Shown here: positions 25,410 to 36,840 of the stretch, piece after piece
Layout: every line of letters begins with the position of its first letter
Position numbering within the stretch: position 1 is the stretch's first letter
Source of the DNA: Amblyomma americanum
Taxonomy: Eukaryota; Arthropoda; Arachnida; Ixodida; Ixodidae
Assembly (NCBI RefSeq): GCF_052857255.1
Contig: NC_135506.1
Coordinates: forward strand, 81,005,618-81,069,617
Direction of reading: 5' to 3'
Length of the DNA stretch: 64,000 bases
Made by a program: the position numbers and the translations under genes
The notes under the pieces: model-generated
The model's input: the letters and a program-made list of their open reading frames with translations, nothing else
Databases searched by the model: none
What the model was told of the DNA's origin: nothing

Positions 25410-26509
25410 GGGGTCACACTGCCAGCCTATAGCGACAAGTCTGCTACAGCTGCGTTTTGGGAATCAGCGTGACGCATGTGTACACACTCTCCGCATGGAA
25501 CATTCTTATACACCAGTATCAAAGCAAGTCCCAGCGTGAAGATAGCCAGGAGTGCTTCGTTATGTGCGTCGTATCAAAACAACACTCTTCGTGTTTGTTC
25601 GTGTCATCGGCGGTTTAAGACCACCTGGCTATTCTGCTCGCGGTGCTCGTGCTTTTCCTCATGATTGCAGTACGGGCCATTCAACGAGCAACGACATTCT
25701 CCGAAACGACAAGACCCACAGCCACAAACTAACGGCAACCCTACACGGCCACAGAAACGCAGCGGTTCACATGGAACAAAGGAGAGCAGTGGCAACAGTG
25801 AATAGGACAGTTCATTTCATCCACCGCGGACATCTGACTGACCACAGTTTCGAAAACCACAGCAACAAAGCCGGAAACACCACGAACAGTCTCTCAGATA
25901 GAAGAAACAAGAAAAACAACTATTTGCTCACAAGGACCAACAAAGGTGTTGTATTTGGGCTCTCCGCACTGCTGTGAGAGCAACAACCTTGTGACCACTG
26001 AACAACCACCATCGCTGTAGTGACAAACACCGGACGACGAGCGAGCAAGCACAGAAATAAAGTGACCTGCCAGAGGTAACAAGAACCACCATCCTAACAG
26101 GACATTTACCACCACAGATACCAGGGCTCTGGCGACCACGTCAAAGCATCGACAACCGCAGCGCAATCACGACAGCCACAGCAGCATCTGCACGGATTGA
26201 AAAACCGGGGCGCAGCATGGTCATCAGACTCACCCGCATGACAACGCTAGACAAAACCTCGGTCAAAGACGGTGCCAAGAGCACAAACTAAATCCTTAGC
26301 GTCATGCAGCTTTTTCACGCGGTAACTTCAAACAGGACATTGACGGCTGCGGTTATCACGCTAAGACGCGAATGTCGACGGCGGGATGCTGTACGCCAGC
26401 ACTCCCCGCTCTGCTGTGAGAGCAACAACCTTGTGACCTGTGAACAATCACCATCGCTACAGTGACAAGCCTTGCATCATCAGGAATAGCCTCAGGGAAG
26501 AAGTGCACG
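25410..26509 (+). repeat. Exon-like unit 10, with internal duplication
   Basis: The acceptor CCTTGTACATTGCAG ends at 25409 and the donor TGCACGGTGAGT has GT at 26510. The core GTGCTCGTGCTTTTCCTCAT (about 25643-25662) is followed by 500 bases of A/C-rich DNA. A 66-base block is repeated at about 25962-26027 and 26402-26468 (shared TGCTGTGAGAGCAACAACCT, then TGTGACC), roughly 90% alike by eye, showing a later duplication inside the unit. A 141-codon frame (25552-25977) is open across the core but has no known domain. Confidence 0.45.
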
Positions 26510-27106
26510 GTGAGTGGATATCAAACCACGCGAGTATCGGTAATAAGCCATGGATCTGAAGGTGATGCGTCTAATCTCGGATCCTTTAAGACATGTCTTC
26601 TGACCTAGACAGCTTTGATATCACATGCTGCCCCACTCTATCACAGCAGCTCTGCAGCTACAAAGTGGCATAGATTATTCGCTATTTTGGTCGCCCTCTC
26701 CTTCCTCTGTTCAGAATGAAATACAAGCCAGCTGCCTTTTGATGAGGGGTCTCTTCGAAAAATGTCAACCTTCATCGAAGAGATGTTGTCCTCACTTTTG
26801 TAAAATACGTGCCTCCTTAATTCCTACTGAGTGAATCTTATTCAGGTCAACGGACACGCGGTAGAGAGTGTCGAACATCGTGAAATCAGTGTTTTTCATT
26901 GACTGCGTATACTCGGTATTCCTCTTGAAATTTACAGCATTCATTTTTGCGTTGTAGAAAAGTAGAAATTACAGCATGTGACAGGCTGTTCTGAAGAATA
27001 GGAGCCCGCGGGACCGCTTTCTCAAGACACTCCGCATGTGATGCAATAGCACGCCTTGCTTTCAGTACACTGCCTCAACTAAGCAGCGGTTATTACCTTT
27101 TCGCAG
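26510..27106. other. No gene seen
   Basis: AT-rich inter-unit sequence without recognisable features, ending at the next acceptor. Confidence 0.35.
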
Positions 27107-28244
27107 GCTGTCAGAGGGGCCAAGCTTTGAGCCCGCGAGTCACGGCTCCTTTGCCTCAACTCCTGATGCTGATGTCTGCCATTGCCTCCGCGACAGCTAG
27201 CGATGTTTCTGCTATTCCTCATGTGCCCGTGCGTACGCTGCACGCACACAGGGCCACACAGAACACAACCACGGATACCAAGTCAGGCTCCTCCGCCAAA
27301 CTATTCCAACCGCCACAACACCTACAGACAATAGCCGCCCTGGTACAGCGACGATCCATGCCGCCTGATAGAACACAACCACATCCATGTGCACAACGAC
27401 AAAAGAAAACACACAACAGTCGTATCCAATGGACAACATAAGGCGTCTCCTCCATACACCACGTACATCTAAATGAACTAACTGCAGCATCATACCACTA
27501 TTGCGACTCTCACTTCAAAGTACCCGTCACCTCCGGCCCGCAAAAAGTAGAGACACAACCATTGCGACTCCATTTCACTGTAATGGTAACTCCGTAATGG
27601 TAACTCTTCGACTGGTCATGCCGGGGTCGATGGCGGCCACTTCGTCTTCGGTCATGCTACAGCTGTCCCTCATGTTGAGACCACTCACGTAACAAGCGCA
27701 CAATCAAAACAACAATTACGACATCACCCCTCTTACTGCAACAACAACATTACAGCGAGCACTACCGCAACTACTTGCCGACGCGCTGAGGGTGCGCTCA
27801 TCGCATCGATGGATAGATAGATATTTGCAAGGAGAAATCACGAATACAACGACGGTCCTCCGTCGAACCGCAGCTGTAACGTTTGCGGCCACTCGCGCAA
27901 CTTCTTGACAATAAAGAACGCGACAGAAACTCTCAATTTATAACGCACTGACGACTACCATTATCACATAGAGGAAATTACCACTCCGACACTAGAGACA
28001 GGGCTAACAAAGCCACCAGCTACACAAAGCGTCTAAGTCGAAAACAGTCGCAGCACAGACTTAAATTGCGCCATCTACCGAACAGGTAGGAGGCGCAGTT
28101 CAAAATAGAGCACCACATGAAGGGCAACAAACACGGCCAGGACAGCTGCAGACCGGAGCACTCTTGAACCTGCGGGCGTTCCTGGTGCAATGAGAGGCTG
28201 CTTCTGAAGCGGTCATGCAACTGCGCTGTGCAATGCCAGTTTCG
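27107..28244 (+). repeat. Exon-like unit 11, with two cores
   Basis: The acceptor TACCTTTTCGCAG ends at 27106 and the donor TTTCGGTGAGTT has GT at 28245. The first core, TTTCTGCTATTCCTCATGTG, lies near 27206-27225. A second head near 27556 repeats CCATTGCGACTCCATTTC, as in the 12.7-kb unit, and is followed by GACTGGTCATGCCGG. The body is A/C-rich. Two fused units are the simplest reading. Confidence 0.4.
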
Positions 28245-28807
28245 GTGAGTTCCCTTACCTTATATTTAGCTTTAGTCTACGTAATCTAACAGCGTCAGCA
28301 CTAATCTAACACCGTCAGAGCTGTCAGAGCCGCCACTGCTTCCTGATAAGCCGTAATATAACGATTTTAAGCCCGGCGTATAAATCTAAGCCCGGCGCAC
28401 ATGAGATGTCTAGTTGCAGACGTAATTCAGTTATCACCGTTACTCATCATTACTGTACTTTTTTAAAACTGTTCTTTGAAATTCGAGAGCAAAGCTGCCA
28501 TGTAAACTGTAGACGTTCGAACGAGTGGACGTCGTACAGTAGGCTCACTATAAAAGTCGTCTGTAGACGAGCCCGAAGGCATACAGGCCATTCAATTTTA
28601 ACCTGGCGCGCCGAAATGAACCTCGAAACAGTCAAATTTTCGTAATCTTTGCACGCATCCTTGGGAGTTGCAAACCGTGTCGTATTTCCAGCATCCCCTC
28701 CACTGATCCTTACCCGGCACATTCCCAAAGTGCTACGCTTTGAGGAGTTAAGATTAAGAGCCCTCTCGGGCACCTAAATGTGGAACTCCTCTCATGCATG
28801 TCCGCAG

Positions 28808-28861
28808 ATCTTTCTTCCTGCCTGGTGGATCGGCGAAGTAGCTGCCCCTCGAGAGAAAGAG
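28808..28861 (+). other. Candidate 54-bp micro-exon or truncated unit
   Basis: CATGTCCGCAG ends at 28807 and GAAAGAGGTGAGTG has its GT at 28862. The sequence just upstream and its first 50 bases resemble the start of the 17.6-kb unit (CTAAATG, AAGTAGC in the same order), so it may be the head of a unit cut short. 28245-28807 has no gene. Confidence 0.25.
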
Positions 28862-29108
28862 GTGAGTGGACCGTCTGGATAGTGAAGCCGGGTAGAGTGC
28901 AGACGTGTTTTATTGGTGTTTTGAGGCTTGAGACCAAGGAAAGCGTTGTTTTGAGAAATGGCACTTACACTCCTAATGCAGTGAAACTCACTGAGCACAG
29001 AGTTTGGTCATTCAAGACAGGACTTGAAAATGAGCAGCTTCCACTGCACCACTGAAGCTGCTCAAAAGCTTACGCCCGGTCTGAACACCGCAAACGGGCT
29101 GAAGATTT

Positions 29109-29330
29109 TTTTCATCGAGTTTATTGCATTAAGCACCCGAGCACCCTCTGGTCGAATGAAAGAGTCTGGCCGCGGGGCTCACAGGGCCGGTCGGGGTGGC
29201 AGAAGATGGCGTAGCTTGTAGAGATCCCTCCCTGGGTCAATGATCGGAGGTCCGATCAGACGTTCAGGGGTGATAGGAGTACGCTTGGAGACCTTGGGGC
29301 GTAATATTAGCACAGGCAGCGTGCCAAAAA
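29109..29330 (-). mobile_element. 3' end of a retroposed element
   Basis: On the minus strand a proline/arginine-rich open frame ends with a stop near 29,180, followed by GCTTAATGCAATAAACTCGA then TGAAAAAAATC. This is an AATAAA signal (about 29,120-29,130) and short A-tract, as in a LINE 3' end or processed transcript. The element type is not recognised, and the 5' boundary and target duplications could not be fixed. Confidence 0.45.
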
Positions 29331-30565
29331 AAAATATAACACCTTTTATAAATTCAACCAAAGCACTCACTCCCCATAGCCCATCCGAACCAATTTTTTC
29401 GTGGGGGAGATCAGTAGTCTCCCGGTCACTATCGCCGGCATAGGTTATATTTAGCAGAAAATGAAATCGTAGATTTGTCACCTGTACACTCCCTTCTAGG
29501 GAGCAAACATCCTAAACATCTTTAATGTGGTGTGTGGCACATTATAGGGTAAGCCTTAGCTGTCTGCTTACGCACAATTAAACTAATTCGACATAAATGG
29601 TTTCGCACAGCTACACATTACCAAGCCTATGCCGGTTCATTCTCTTCAGACTTCGCCTGCTACCGCTACCAGGCACATGCTTCGCCCTTAAGCAATCTCA
29701 CAGCACTGCGTGAGAGGTGACAAGCGGTGGCATGAGAAAGAATAAATCAGTTCAAAGGATGAAACTGTCATGCCCAAGCAGTACGGTTTCCCACAGCACG
29801 CGCTGCCCGCTTACGCGCCTGGCGACGGTAAACTGATAGCATAGCGCGAGCTCACTCTCACTAGGCCTAGTGTGCTTCGCTTTGGACCCTCCGCGCTAAG
29901 TGCTTTGAACCTAGCCGCAGCTTGTCATAAAACTGCTACCACTTTAACCACAACTTAACCAAAAATTGAAATGAACTGAAATGTACGAAAATGTATTTTG
30001 CCTGTACTCACCTAGTGGACCGAAACAAGGAGGCTAACAAAAAGGCTTGAATCTAAACTGGATAATGTTATGAGATAGACAGTAAATTGGATCAGGGAAC
30101 AAAGGTGAGCTGAAATTCCTACTTAAAATCAAGAAAATATTAAATGTTTATTTGAGCAGGACAAGCAACGAAGGTCAACTGGGGTAAATGAGTGGATTCC
30201 GAAAGAATACAAGCGTATGAGGTACACGGAAAAATTGCACGCTTAGCGCAAAATAGGAGGGCATTAGCTGGAAAGATCCAGTTCCAAAGACATCGAAAAG
30301 AACCCCAGTAAACCGAAAGCCACATCAGCCACAGAAAATTTGTCCTTTGACTGTTATCCTCTGCTCGCCTGCTTCTGCTCCCCGACTTTCATTTTCAGAG
30401 CAGTGCGTCCCGTGTGACGTCAGAAGAAACATTGATCACACTCTCATAATTGGCTCGATGGCGTTGGCCACCAGCACAGATGCACAGATTCCTAAGCAGT
30501 GAGAATATAAACCATTGAGCTCATTGAGAAATTAAGATACAAAATGGGGCATTGCCTTTTTGCAG
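29331..30565. other. No supported gene
   Basis: AT-rich with short open frames. Nothing recognised before the acceptor at 30,565. Confidence 0.35.
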
Positions 30566-32280
30566 GTTGCATCCACCCGAATGCTTCAAGGCCCGGGTGA
30601 CCACGGGAAGATATGTTGCTGCCTTTCGTCCGGGGCTACGGAACTTCTTGGAGGCTACGCTACCATGTGGCCAGTGTCAAACGTATCCCAGCGCTTGGAA
30701 TCAGCCGGCAGCTGTTGAAGAGAGGCCGTCGGATCTTCCAATTTTTTGCCTCCATTTTGACGCTGCTTCTATTCCTGACCGAGTCCACAGATCGCTGGAT
30801 TCAGGCCGTTGGAATCGTCGACGCTGGTGCTATTCCTCATGCGAATGGCACAGACCATTCATACAGCACAGTACACACCCTTCCCGATTAAGCCACACAC
30901 GTACCCCCTGCGCTTGCGACCACGATCACAACAAAGCAAAAGCCGCAGTGCAGCCACAGCTATATCAAAGCCAACACCACAACACAACAGCGACATTGAA
31001 AACTTCAGCAAGCATAGCCAAAGTAAATAACAGCCCTGAAAACCGGAAGCAAGACACCCATAGTAGCTACTTCTGTGACTGCACCATGAACACTACCGTA
31101 CCCGCCAGCGCGGACACAGCTAGTTCACCGAAACACACCAACGGGTCCGAAAACTACAGCATTCAAAGCGGCTACCAGAGCGAGGAAGGACCCGATGAGC
31201 GAGACCACGGACAATGTCACATATAAAAACGCAGCCACGCCAAAGAGACCCCAAAGAAACACACCAAAGGAACACAAAAAGAAACACACCAGGGAAACAA
31301 ACAAAGCAAGCGCAGCCGAAAGTCAAGCGCAGCCGAAAGTCAAGCGCAGCCGAAAGTCCAGCCCAGCTGAAAGTCAAGTGCAGCCGAAAGTCAAAGTGCA
31401 GTCGATAGTCAAGCGCAGTCGCAAGCTCCATGTGGAAAGAGCACTGAAACACGCAAAAAAAAATCGAAATGCCCCTGAAACAAAGACAATGTAGCGCAAC
31501 CACAGCAAAGAAAAATTTTACGCTTCCAGTTCAAAGGAAAATGCAAGAACCAAGAAGACAAGTGTGATATCATACCACAGGAAATGTCGTACCAGTACGA
31601 CGCCCTCCCAATCATCTATAATTACCCAACTACGAATCCCACAAAGCACGCTCCCACGAATAGGACAAAGTGCAGGTATCGCGCCCACAAGCGAAGCAAA
31701 AGGCATAATTTAGACAACTCTGAGAATCAAGACAACGCCATCAACCACTTCTAGCCACTACAGCCATCACGACGATTCCAAACACGAGCGGTGCGTCTAC
31801 CAGTAATAGAAGCGCTACGATTAACGACATCGACTGAAGCAAGCGCTTCATAGTTATCCACGCTAGTGAAGATCCGGACAGTCAAAGCAGCGCCAGAGAG
31901 GGGCAAGAAAAGTAAAATCAATCATTCAGCCAACCAAAGAGTTAGATTTATTTCGCCCGCCAGAACAAGAGCAACAGACACTAAAATCTTGACAGACGAT
32001 TACGATAGCCGGTAATGCAAAGCTTGCTAGCCACCATCTGGGTCCTTCCTCAAGAGGCCACTTTTCAGGTGGCATTTCGCTCTCCTTTTTCGCCAAATGG
32101 TTACACCGACGTCTACGCCGACGACTGCGACGCGGGAACGTGGAACGGGCCTTAAGAGCTGCGCTCTAATATGAAGTGGAGACCGGAGACTTGACGAGCT
32201 TCGCGTTCCCTTTCCTCCAAGAGCATTGCCAGGTTGCTCGAGCGCAGCAGAGACGTCCATGGCCCTTCGAAATAAATTCG
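30566..32280 (+). repeat. Exon-like unit 12, the longest unit
   Basis: The acceptor ATTGCCTTTTTGCAG ends at 30565, and the donor AAATTCGGTGAGTT has GT at 32281. Two cores: TTTGACGCTGCTTCTATTCC (about 30757) and GCTGGTGCTATTCCTCATGC (about 30822). Body 30,880-31,860 is strongly A/C-rich. Paralogous to the 19.3-20.7 kb unit. A 224-codon frame (30552-31226) is open through the first half, but it starts before the acceptor and carries no domain. The minus strand at 31741-31851 reads as a short, Leu/Val-rich peptide starting MKRLLQSM. Confidence 0.45.
31308..31427 (+). repeat. 17-bp tandem repeat, seven copies
   Basis: AAGCGCAGCCGAAAGTC occurs three times without change (31308-31358), then four diverged copies follow, one of 18 bp. 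It lies inside the A/C-rich body of the exon-like unit and reads SRKSSAAES-like in one frame. 17 is not a multiple of 3, so each copy shifts frame, which argues against selection on a protein. Confidence 0.9.
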
Positions 32281-33549
32281 GTGAGTTCAGTGCAATCTCT
32301 GCTGCTTCCTCGATGAGTGAGTGAAAAAAACTTCGTAAAATGTAAGACAAGTCAACCTCCTCTGCTCGGGCGGGGCCCTCAATCCAGGTCTACGGTGGCA
32401 GAGGCCACTGCCTGAGCTCTAAAGATCAGCCAGCGCGTTCTGTTCAGAGTTCTGCAAGTCATCCTTGTCTCCTAGTATTAGGGATCAGGGGTGCGGTAGG
32501 AGGAGCACCCGTTGGATACGGGCATGCCCATACATGGCCCGTATGATGGGCAATGACTGCAGTATCGTAGAGGGTAGTAGTGAGCTATGCGCCAGTGTGG
32601 ATAGGAGCCAATTCATATTTGCCGCCAGGAGGCGGCTTCGTGTCGCGACAGTAGTTTTTGTGACAGTTGGAGGAGTGCCCGCGATCCCCTGTACCGAAGG
32701 TGCAACCTATGAACTACTGTGCTATACTCTTCACCAGTCTCGTTCGGGTAGGGTGCTTCCTCCGACGCCGTAGATGCAATAACATTGTTTACGGGAATTT
32801 ATCCAGTGTAGCATAAGGTGCTGGTTATTTCCTTAATTCATGCTTCTTGCGACACACTGGAAAATGTCATTAACTTCATCTAGGCTAAGCGCAAGTCTAA
32901 GAGCACCAGTGTACAGTTACCACTTCCTGGTGGGTAAAAAATGTCCCGTTTCGGAGCCGCTACGGCTCCTTCAGGTGTGGTAGGGGCCAGTTCGGTTAGC
33001 GGCAACAAGTTAAAGGAAATTGTGGCGAAGAGGGGGAATCTTACGGGCGGAGTGGGTCATTGTGAAGGGTGCGGAAGAGGTGGAGAGTGTATGTTTGAGA
33101 CGACACCGCTTTATCGTCATCTCGAACAAAGTGCATCGCTATTACGTTACCAAAAATCCAGCCACCATCGATTGCTGCGACCAGCCGCCATTAATCACTT
33201 AGCGATGCAGTTTAGAAAAACTCGTGTTTACAGCTGAGCATACACAATATCTCATGGGCGGATACTTTGCGCAGTCATATTGAAAATGCCGCGGAGATGC
33301 TGAAGCCAATAGCAAAACACCAACTAATTAATGCCATATTTTTAAAGCGAAAGCTTAACTGGCCGTGAACTTGCGATTTCGCCGTGGCGGTGTTTCGAGG
33401 AGGCACATGACGTCACAACGCGAGCCTCGATCACCGCGCATATTTCTCTTGCTCCCTAGTCACTACTTCCCGTGCGCCACTAGTACCACCGAGCCACAGG
33501 TGTTCCGCCGCTGCGCAGCGCCGCACCTTTCCTCAAAATCAAACTTCCA
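32281..33549. other. No supported gene
   Basis: Short open frames only. A small perfect palindrome, GGAGCCGCTACGGCTCC, is at about 32,952-32,968. The frame at 32941-33237 has Gly-rich and Cys-containing stretches but no recognisable domain. Confidence 0.35.
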
Positions 33550-33675
33550 ATTCTGAGTTTTCTTTCTTCGTTGTCTCCCTCCTTTATCCCTTCCTTTACG
33601 GCGCGGTTGGGGCGTCCACAGAGATATGTGAGACGGTTACTTTGCCATTTGCTTTCCTCAAAAACCAAACGAAAC
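33550..33675 (+). mobile_element. SINE 3' half
   Basis: TCCCTCCTTTATCCCTTCCT, then TTACGGCGCGGTTGGGGCGT, then AGATATGTGAGACGG and TTTCCTCAAAAACCAA follow the 3' half of the 39.5-kb SINE. The tRNA head and first body part are missing. Confidence 0.75.
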
Positions 33676-35353
33676 AAGTTAGCCGAAGGCGTTCATAGAG
33701 TTCATTGGCGTTGACAACTTTGCAAAAGCCGTTCATTTTCACGAAAGGAAAGGCGCACAACCGGCTCCGTGGGTCAGTGCAGACCTCAATATAGCTTTCA
33801 TGTACGTGGCTTTGGTGTCCAGCTGCAAAAGCCTGCTTTGATTGCGTTCCGCACGCTGGATAGGCAGCGCGCCCTCCCTGCCACCTTGGGAGGTGGCATG
33901 CAGTTAATGGTTGATCGCGAGAGATTGATCACCAAATGAACGCTGCGGCTTAGCTATTGCTGCAGTGCCGCATGTCAGCCACAACGCTCTCAGCACTAAT
34001 GCATTCAGGCCACATATCTCTCTCACCACCGGCACTGGTATCAAAGCACGAATGAGGCGTCCGCATATCCAGGCAGCTAGTCATGAGGTCATCCTTGGCT
34101 CAAAGCCATCGCTGTCTAGAACATTGTCAATGCCAACGCCAACGGACACAGCAAACGACATCTTTGGCTTCTTAAATCCTGTATTAGCTGAGCTAATCCG
34201 CATCAATATTTTATCGTAGTCGGTATACAAAATAAAGTTGTTCGGCATGTACTAGCATGTTTTTCCAGTTCTTTCCACTTATCTGCCGTGTCTAGGCTCT
34301 GTGAACCACGACCAAGACTACCGGATATCAACTAACGAACAAGAGGCGCCAAGTTCGCTCTGCCGTGGAGCCTGTGCCTGTCTTCGAACCCATTGCCTCC
34401 TCTGGACTGTCTCTTCTACCTTCTCAGGTGAGGATACATGAGTCGGGGTTTTGACCAGGTGTTTTTTTATTTAGGCGGAAGTCAAGTCTGATGTCCACTC
34501 GGACCACGAGTGGATGTCCGGCACCATGATTCGCAGTCTGCCGGCCCAAAGCTTGCTCTTGGTGTCCTTCGAAAAAACTTGGTGTCAATATGGTTCTAAT
34601 GGTGTCTTTACCTACTAAAGACAGAGCCTTAAAACTGAAAAACTCTTAAAATCATCCAGGAGCGGAGCAGCTGAAGGCTTCTGTCAGCCGCCACTTGGAA
34701 ATTTCTGAGGTGCGCCCTTTCGCAGGAGGTTCATTCTGTGCCGATCCTCGGATGGCCGGTGCGTGTTGTTCATCACACATGCTTCGAGTCTTTTCCAGTT
34801 ACACATTTTATACCTGAGTAACTCTCTTGTACCAAAGGCATCATCCGCGGCAGGGACCCATCGGCTTCTCCTTGGGAAATGCTTGAGGACCTTTATGACG
34901 CTGGTGGGGCGTTATAATAGTATTCCGCTGTATCAGAAATGTTGATTGCTCTCGTGTGCCTGCAGAGCCCATAATCACAGCTTTTGCAGGGTTTTCGCGC
35001 ACATCTGAGCTTAAGGTTCGGCCCATAGTGTGCTGCGTCGGCCCGCTACAACCTCGACCTTTTGCAATACAGAAATTTCTGGCATTTTGGTCATAGCAGC
35101 ATAGCTTTGAAATCAGCGACGCGTTGCCCCCTTTTCACGGACAACCATTTTCCTCAAACGTTAGCTCATCTGATGTGCCCAGTCGTAGTCTCTGCTGCGG
35201 CAATCATCCGGCTGATGATGCTGACTGTTCAAAATGTTCTGATTAGCGGCGTGTCTGTTGTATCGGCAGCTGTGTCATAGTCCGGGCTAAACACTGCGCT
35301 AGCGTGAAGTTTTCTTTCTACCTCGCCTTGTTCCCCTTTCCGTTCTCTCTCCC
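33676..35353. other. No supported gene; splice-like signals only
   Basis: Contains a donor-like TTCTCAGGTGAGG (GT at 34428) and an acceptor-like CGCCCTTTCGCAG (AG at 34724-34725), in step with the spacing of the exon-like series, but no clear core. No mobile element was recognised. Confidence 0.3.
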
Positions 35354-35605
35354 GGGGCCTGATTACGCAACTGTCAATAAGGAAAATTGTCAAAAACTTG
35401 TCAAAATGGTGTCAATAAGCCTCACCCCTATGGGTCGGTCGTCGCCGGCGGCCATTTTGCTTTTTTGCGTCATGGGTGGCTGCAGATTACGTCACTGGTG
35501 TGGCAGAAGTGGTGACGTTGCACACCTAAATATGCAGCCGCTAATTGACAGTTTTTTGTGACAGTTTCGAGGCCGTCAATTTGACCGTTGCGTTTGTGAG
35601 AGAAA
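35354..35605 (+). promoter_or_regulatory. Non-coding 5' part of a Harbinger-type element
   Basis: Begins near GGGGCCTGATTACGCAACTG and carries several short GTCAA/TTGAC words (35,370-35,425 and 35,545-35,585). Such subterminal repeats are common binding sites for transposases of cut-and-paste elements. A matching right-hand inverted end was not found, so the left boundary is a guess. Confidence 0.35.
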
Positions 35606-35986
35606 ATGGAGGCGGTGTACGCGGCGATACGACTGAGGCGGCTGCGCTGGCGCAAGCAACGGCGAAGGAGGGCGCACGAAGACGCGCTTGACCTGCCGGA
35701 CGAGCTGTTTCGACGCCTTTTTCGACTTGAGAAGCAGACTGTGGAGTGGATATGCGACGAACTCGCCGATGAACTGGGAGGATTGCTTGCGAGCGCGCTG
35801 TCGGTGCGGTGGCAGGTGCTGTGTGCACTGCGGTTATTTGCCACTGGCGGCTGTCAGGCTGCCGTTGGTAACGAGGCGTACATCGGCATCGCACAACCGA
35901 CGGTGAGCAAATGCGTACAGCCGGTGTTGGAAGCAATTTGTAAAGTTAGTGCGCAGAAGGGGTGGGTGCCGTCGTCACCTCTGTGA
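35606..35986 (+). pseudogene. PIF/Harbinger transposase, N-terminal fragment
   Basis: 126 codons from an ATG in good context (GAGAAAATGG). The protein opens Arg-rich (RLRRLRWRKQRRRR), then FRRLFRLEKQTVEWICDELA, then VRWQVLCALRLFATGGCQ and IAQPTVSKCV. This is the helix-turn-helix-bearing N-terminus shared by PIF/Harbinger transposases and HARBI1-like nucleases, which are about 350 residues long. It stops shortly after the position where the DDE nuclease domain should begin, and the following 300 bases show no continuation in any frame. A truncated element is most likely. An unseen downstream exon cannot be excluded. Confidence 0.75.
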
Positions 35987-36840
35987 CACTCAGCTACATA
36001 TAAATAAGACACGCTTATGCTGGCAAAGCACTTTATTTTCTCTTCGTTTGGGCATTCGCGCGAAACTTCGCGTACATAGAGCTCAGCCTCTATTCCTAAA
36101 CATGAACATGCCGCTTATTTTCATTGCGAAGCACATTACTGCTGATCAAGCTGATGTACGGTCTAAGCAACATATCTTTATGTTAGTGGCGTGGATAATT
36201 TTACCAAGTCAGTCACAACTGAGCGTTCTTTCAAAACATGAAGTTGGCAATTGGTTCGTCGTCACCAGCTTGAAGCCGCGCTTGTGGTTATAAGTGGTTC
36301 TTTTTTTCTTCCATTTCTGCTCTCAGTACCGAAGCACTTGCTCTTGTTTAGAATGGTCCGCAAGTAATCGGCCATGAAATAAGCTCTTCACACTGTTCAA
36401 AGTACGGAGACGGCTATGCAAGATACTTCATACAGCGACAATATACAAAATGTATTCACGCGCGCCGGCCGCTCCCTCGGAATCTCGGCTTTGTTCATTT
36501 TAGCGCGACAGTGTAGGTCATGCTCCGAAAGGGAACAGCAGTTCCTCGCGTGAGCACGCAACACTTTTCCCGCCGAAAAAAAAACATTTTGTTTGCAGTT
36601 TTTTTTTCTGACTTCCCATTGAGGGCCTCAAAGCAGCGGCGCTCTTCCCGTGCAGGCTTCTGTGACGTGGCCGCAGCTGAGCACAGCCTGTCCCTACTCG
36701 TCAGCGGCTCCGCGAGCATCTGCTCCTGTCTCTCCAGAAGGATAGTGGCGACACCTACCCACCCGTAGAGCAATTGCTCTCGGCAGCTCTCTCCCGAGCG
36801 TTTCAACTCGACGGCCATGGAAAGTCGTGTGGGCCGCGTA
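35987..36840. other. No supported gene
   Basis: AT-rich at first, then mixed. I looked for the rest of the Harbinger transposase and its right terminal repeat and found neither. Confidence 0.35.

Noticed and set aside
31308..31427. CRISPR array
   Set aside because: Units are 17 bp and directly adjacent without spacers, and the genome is eukaryotic.
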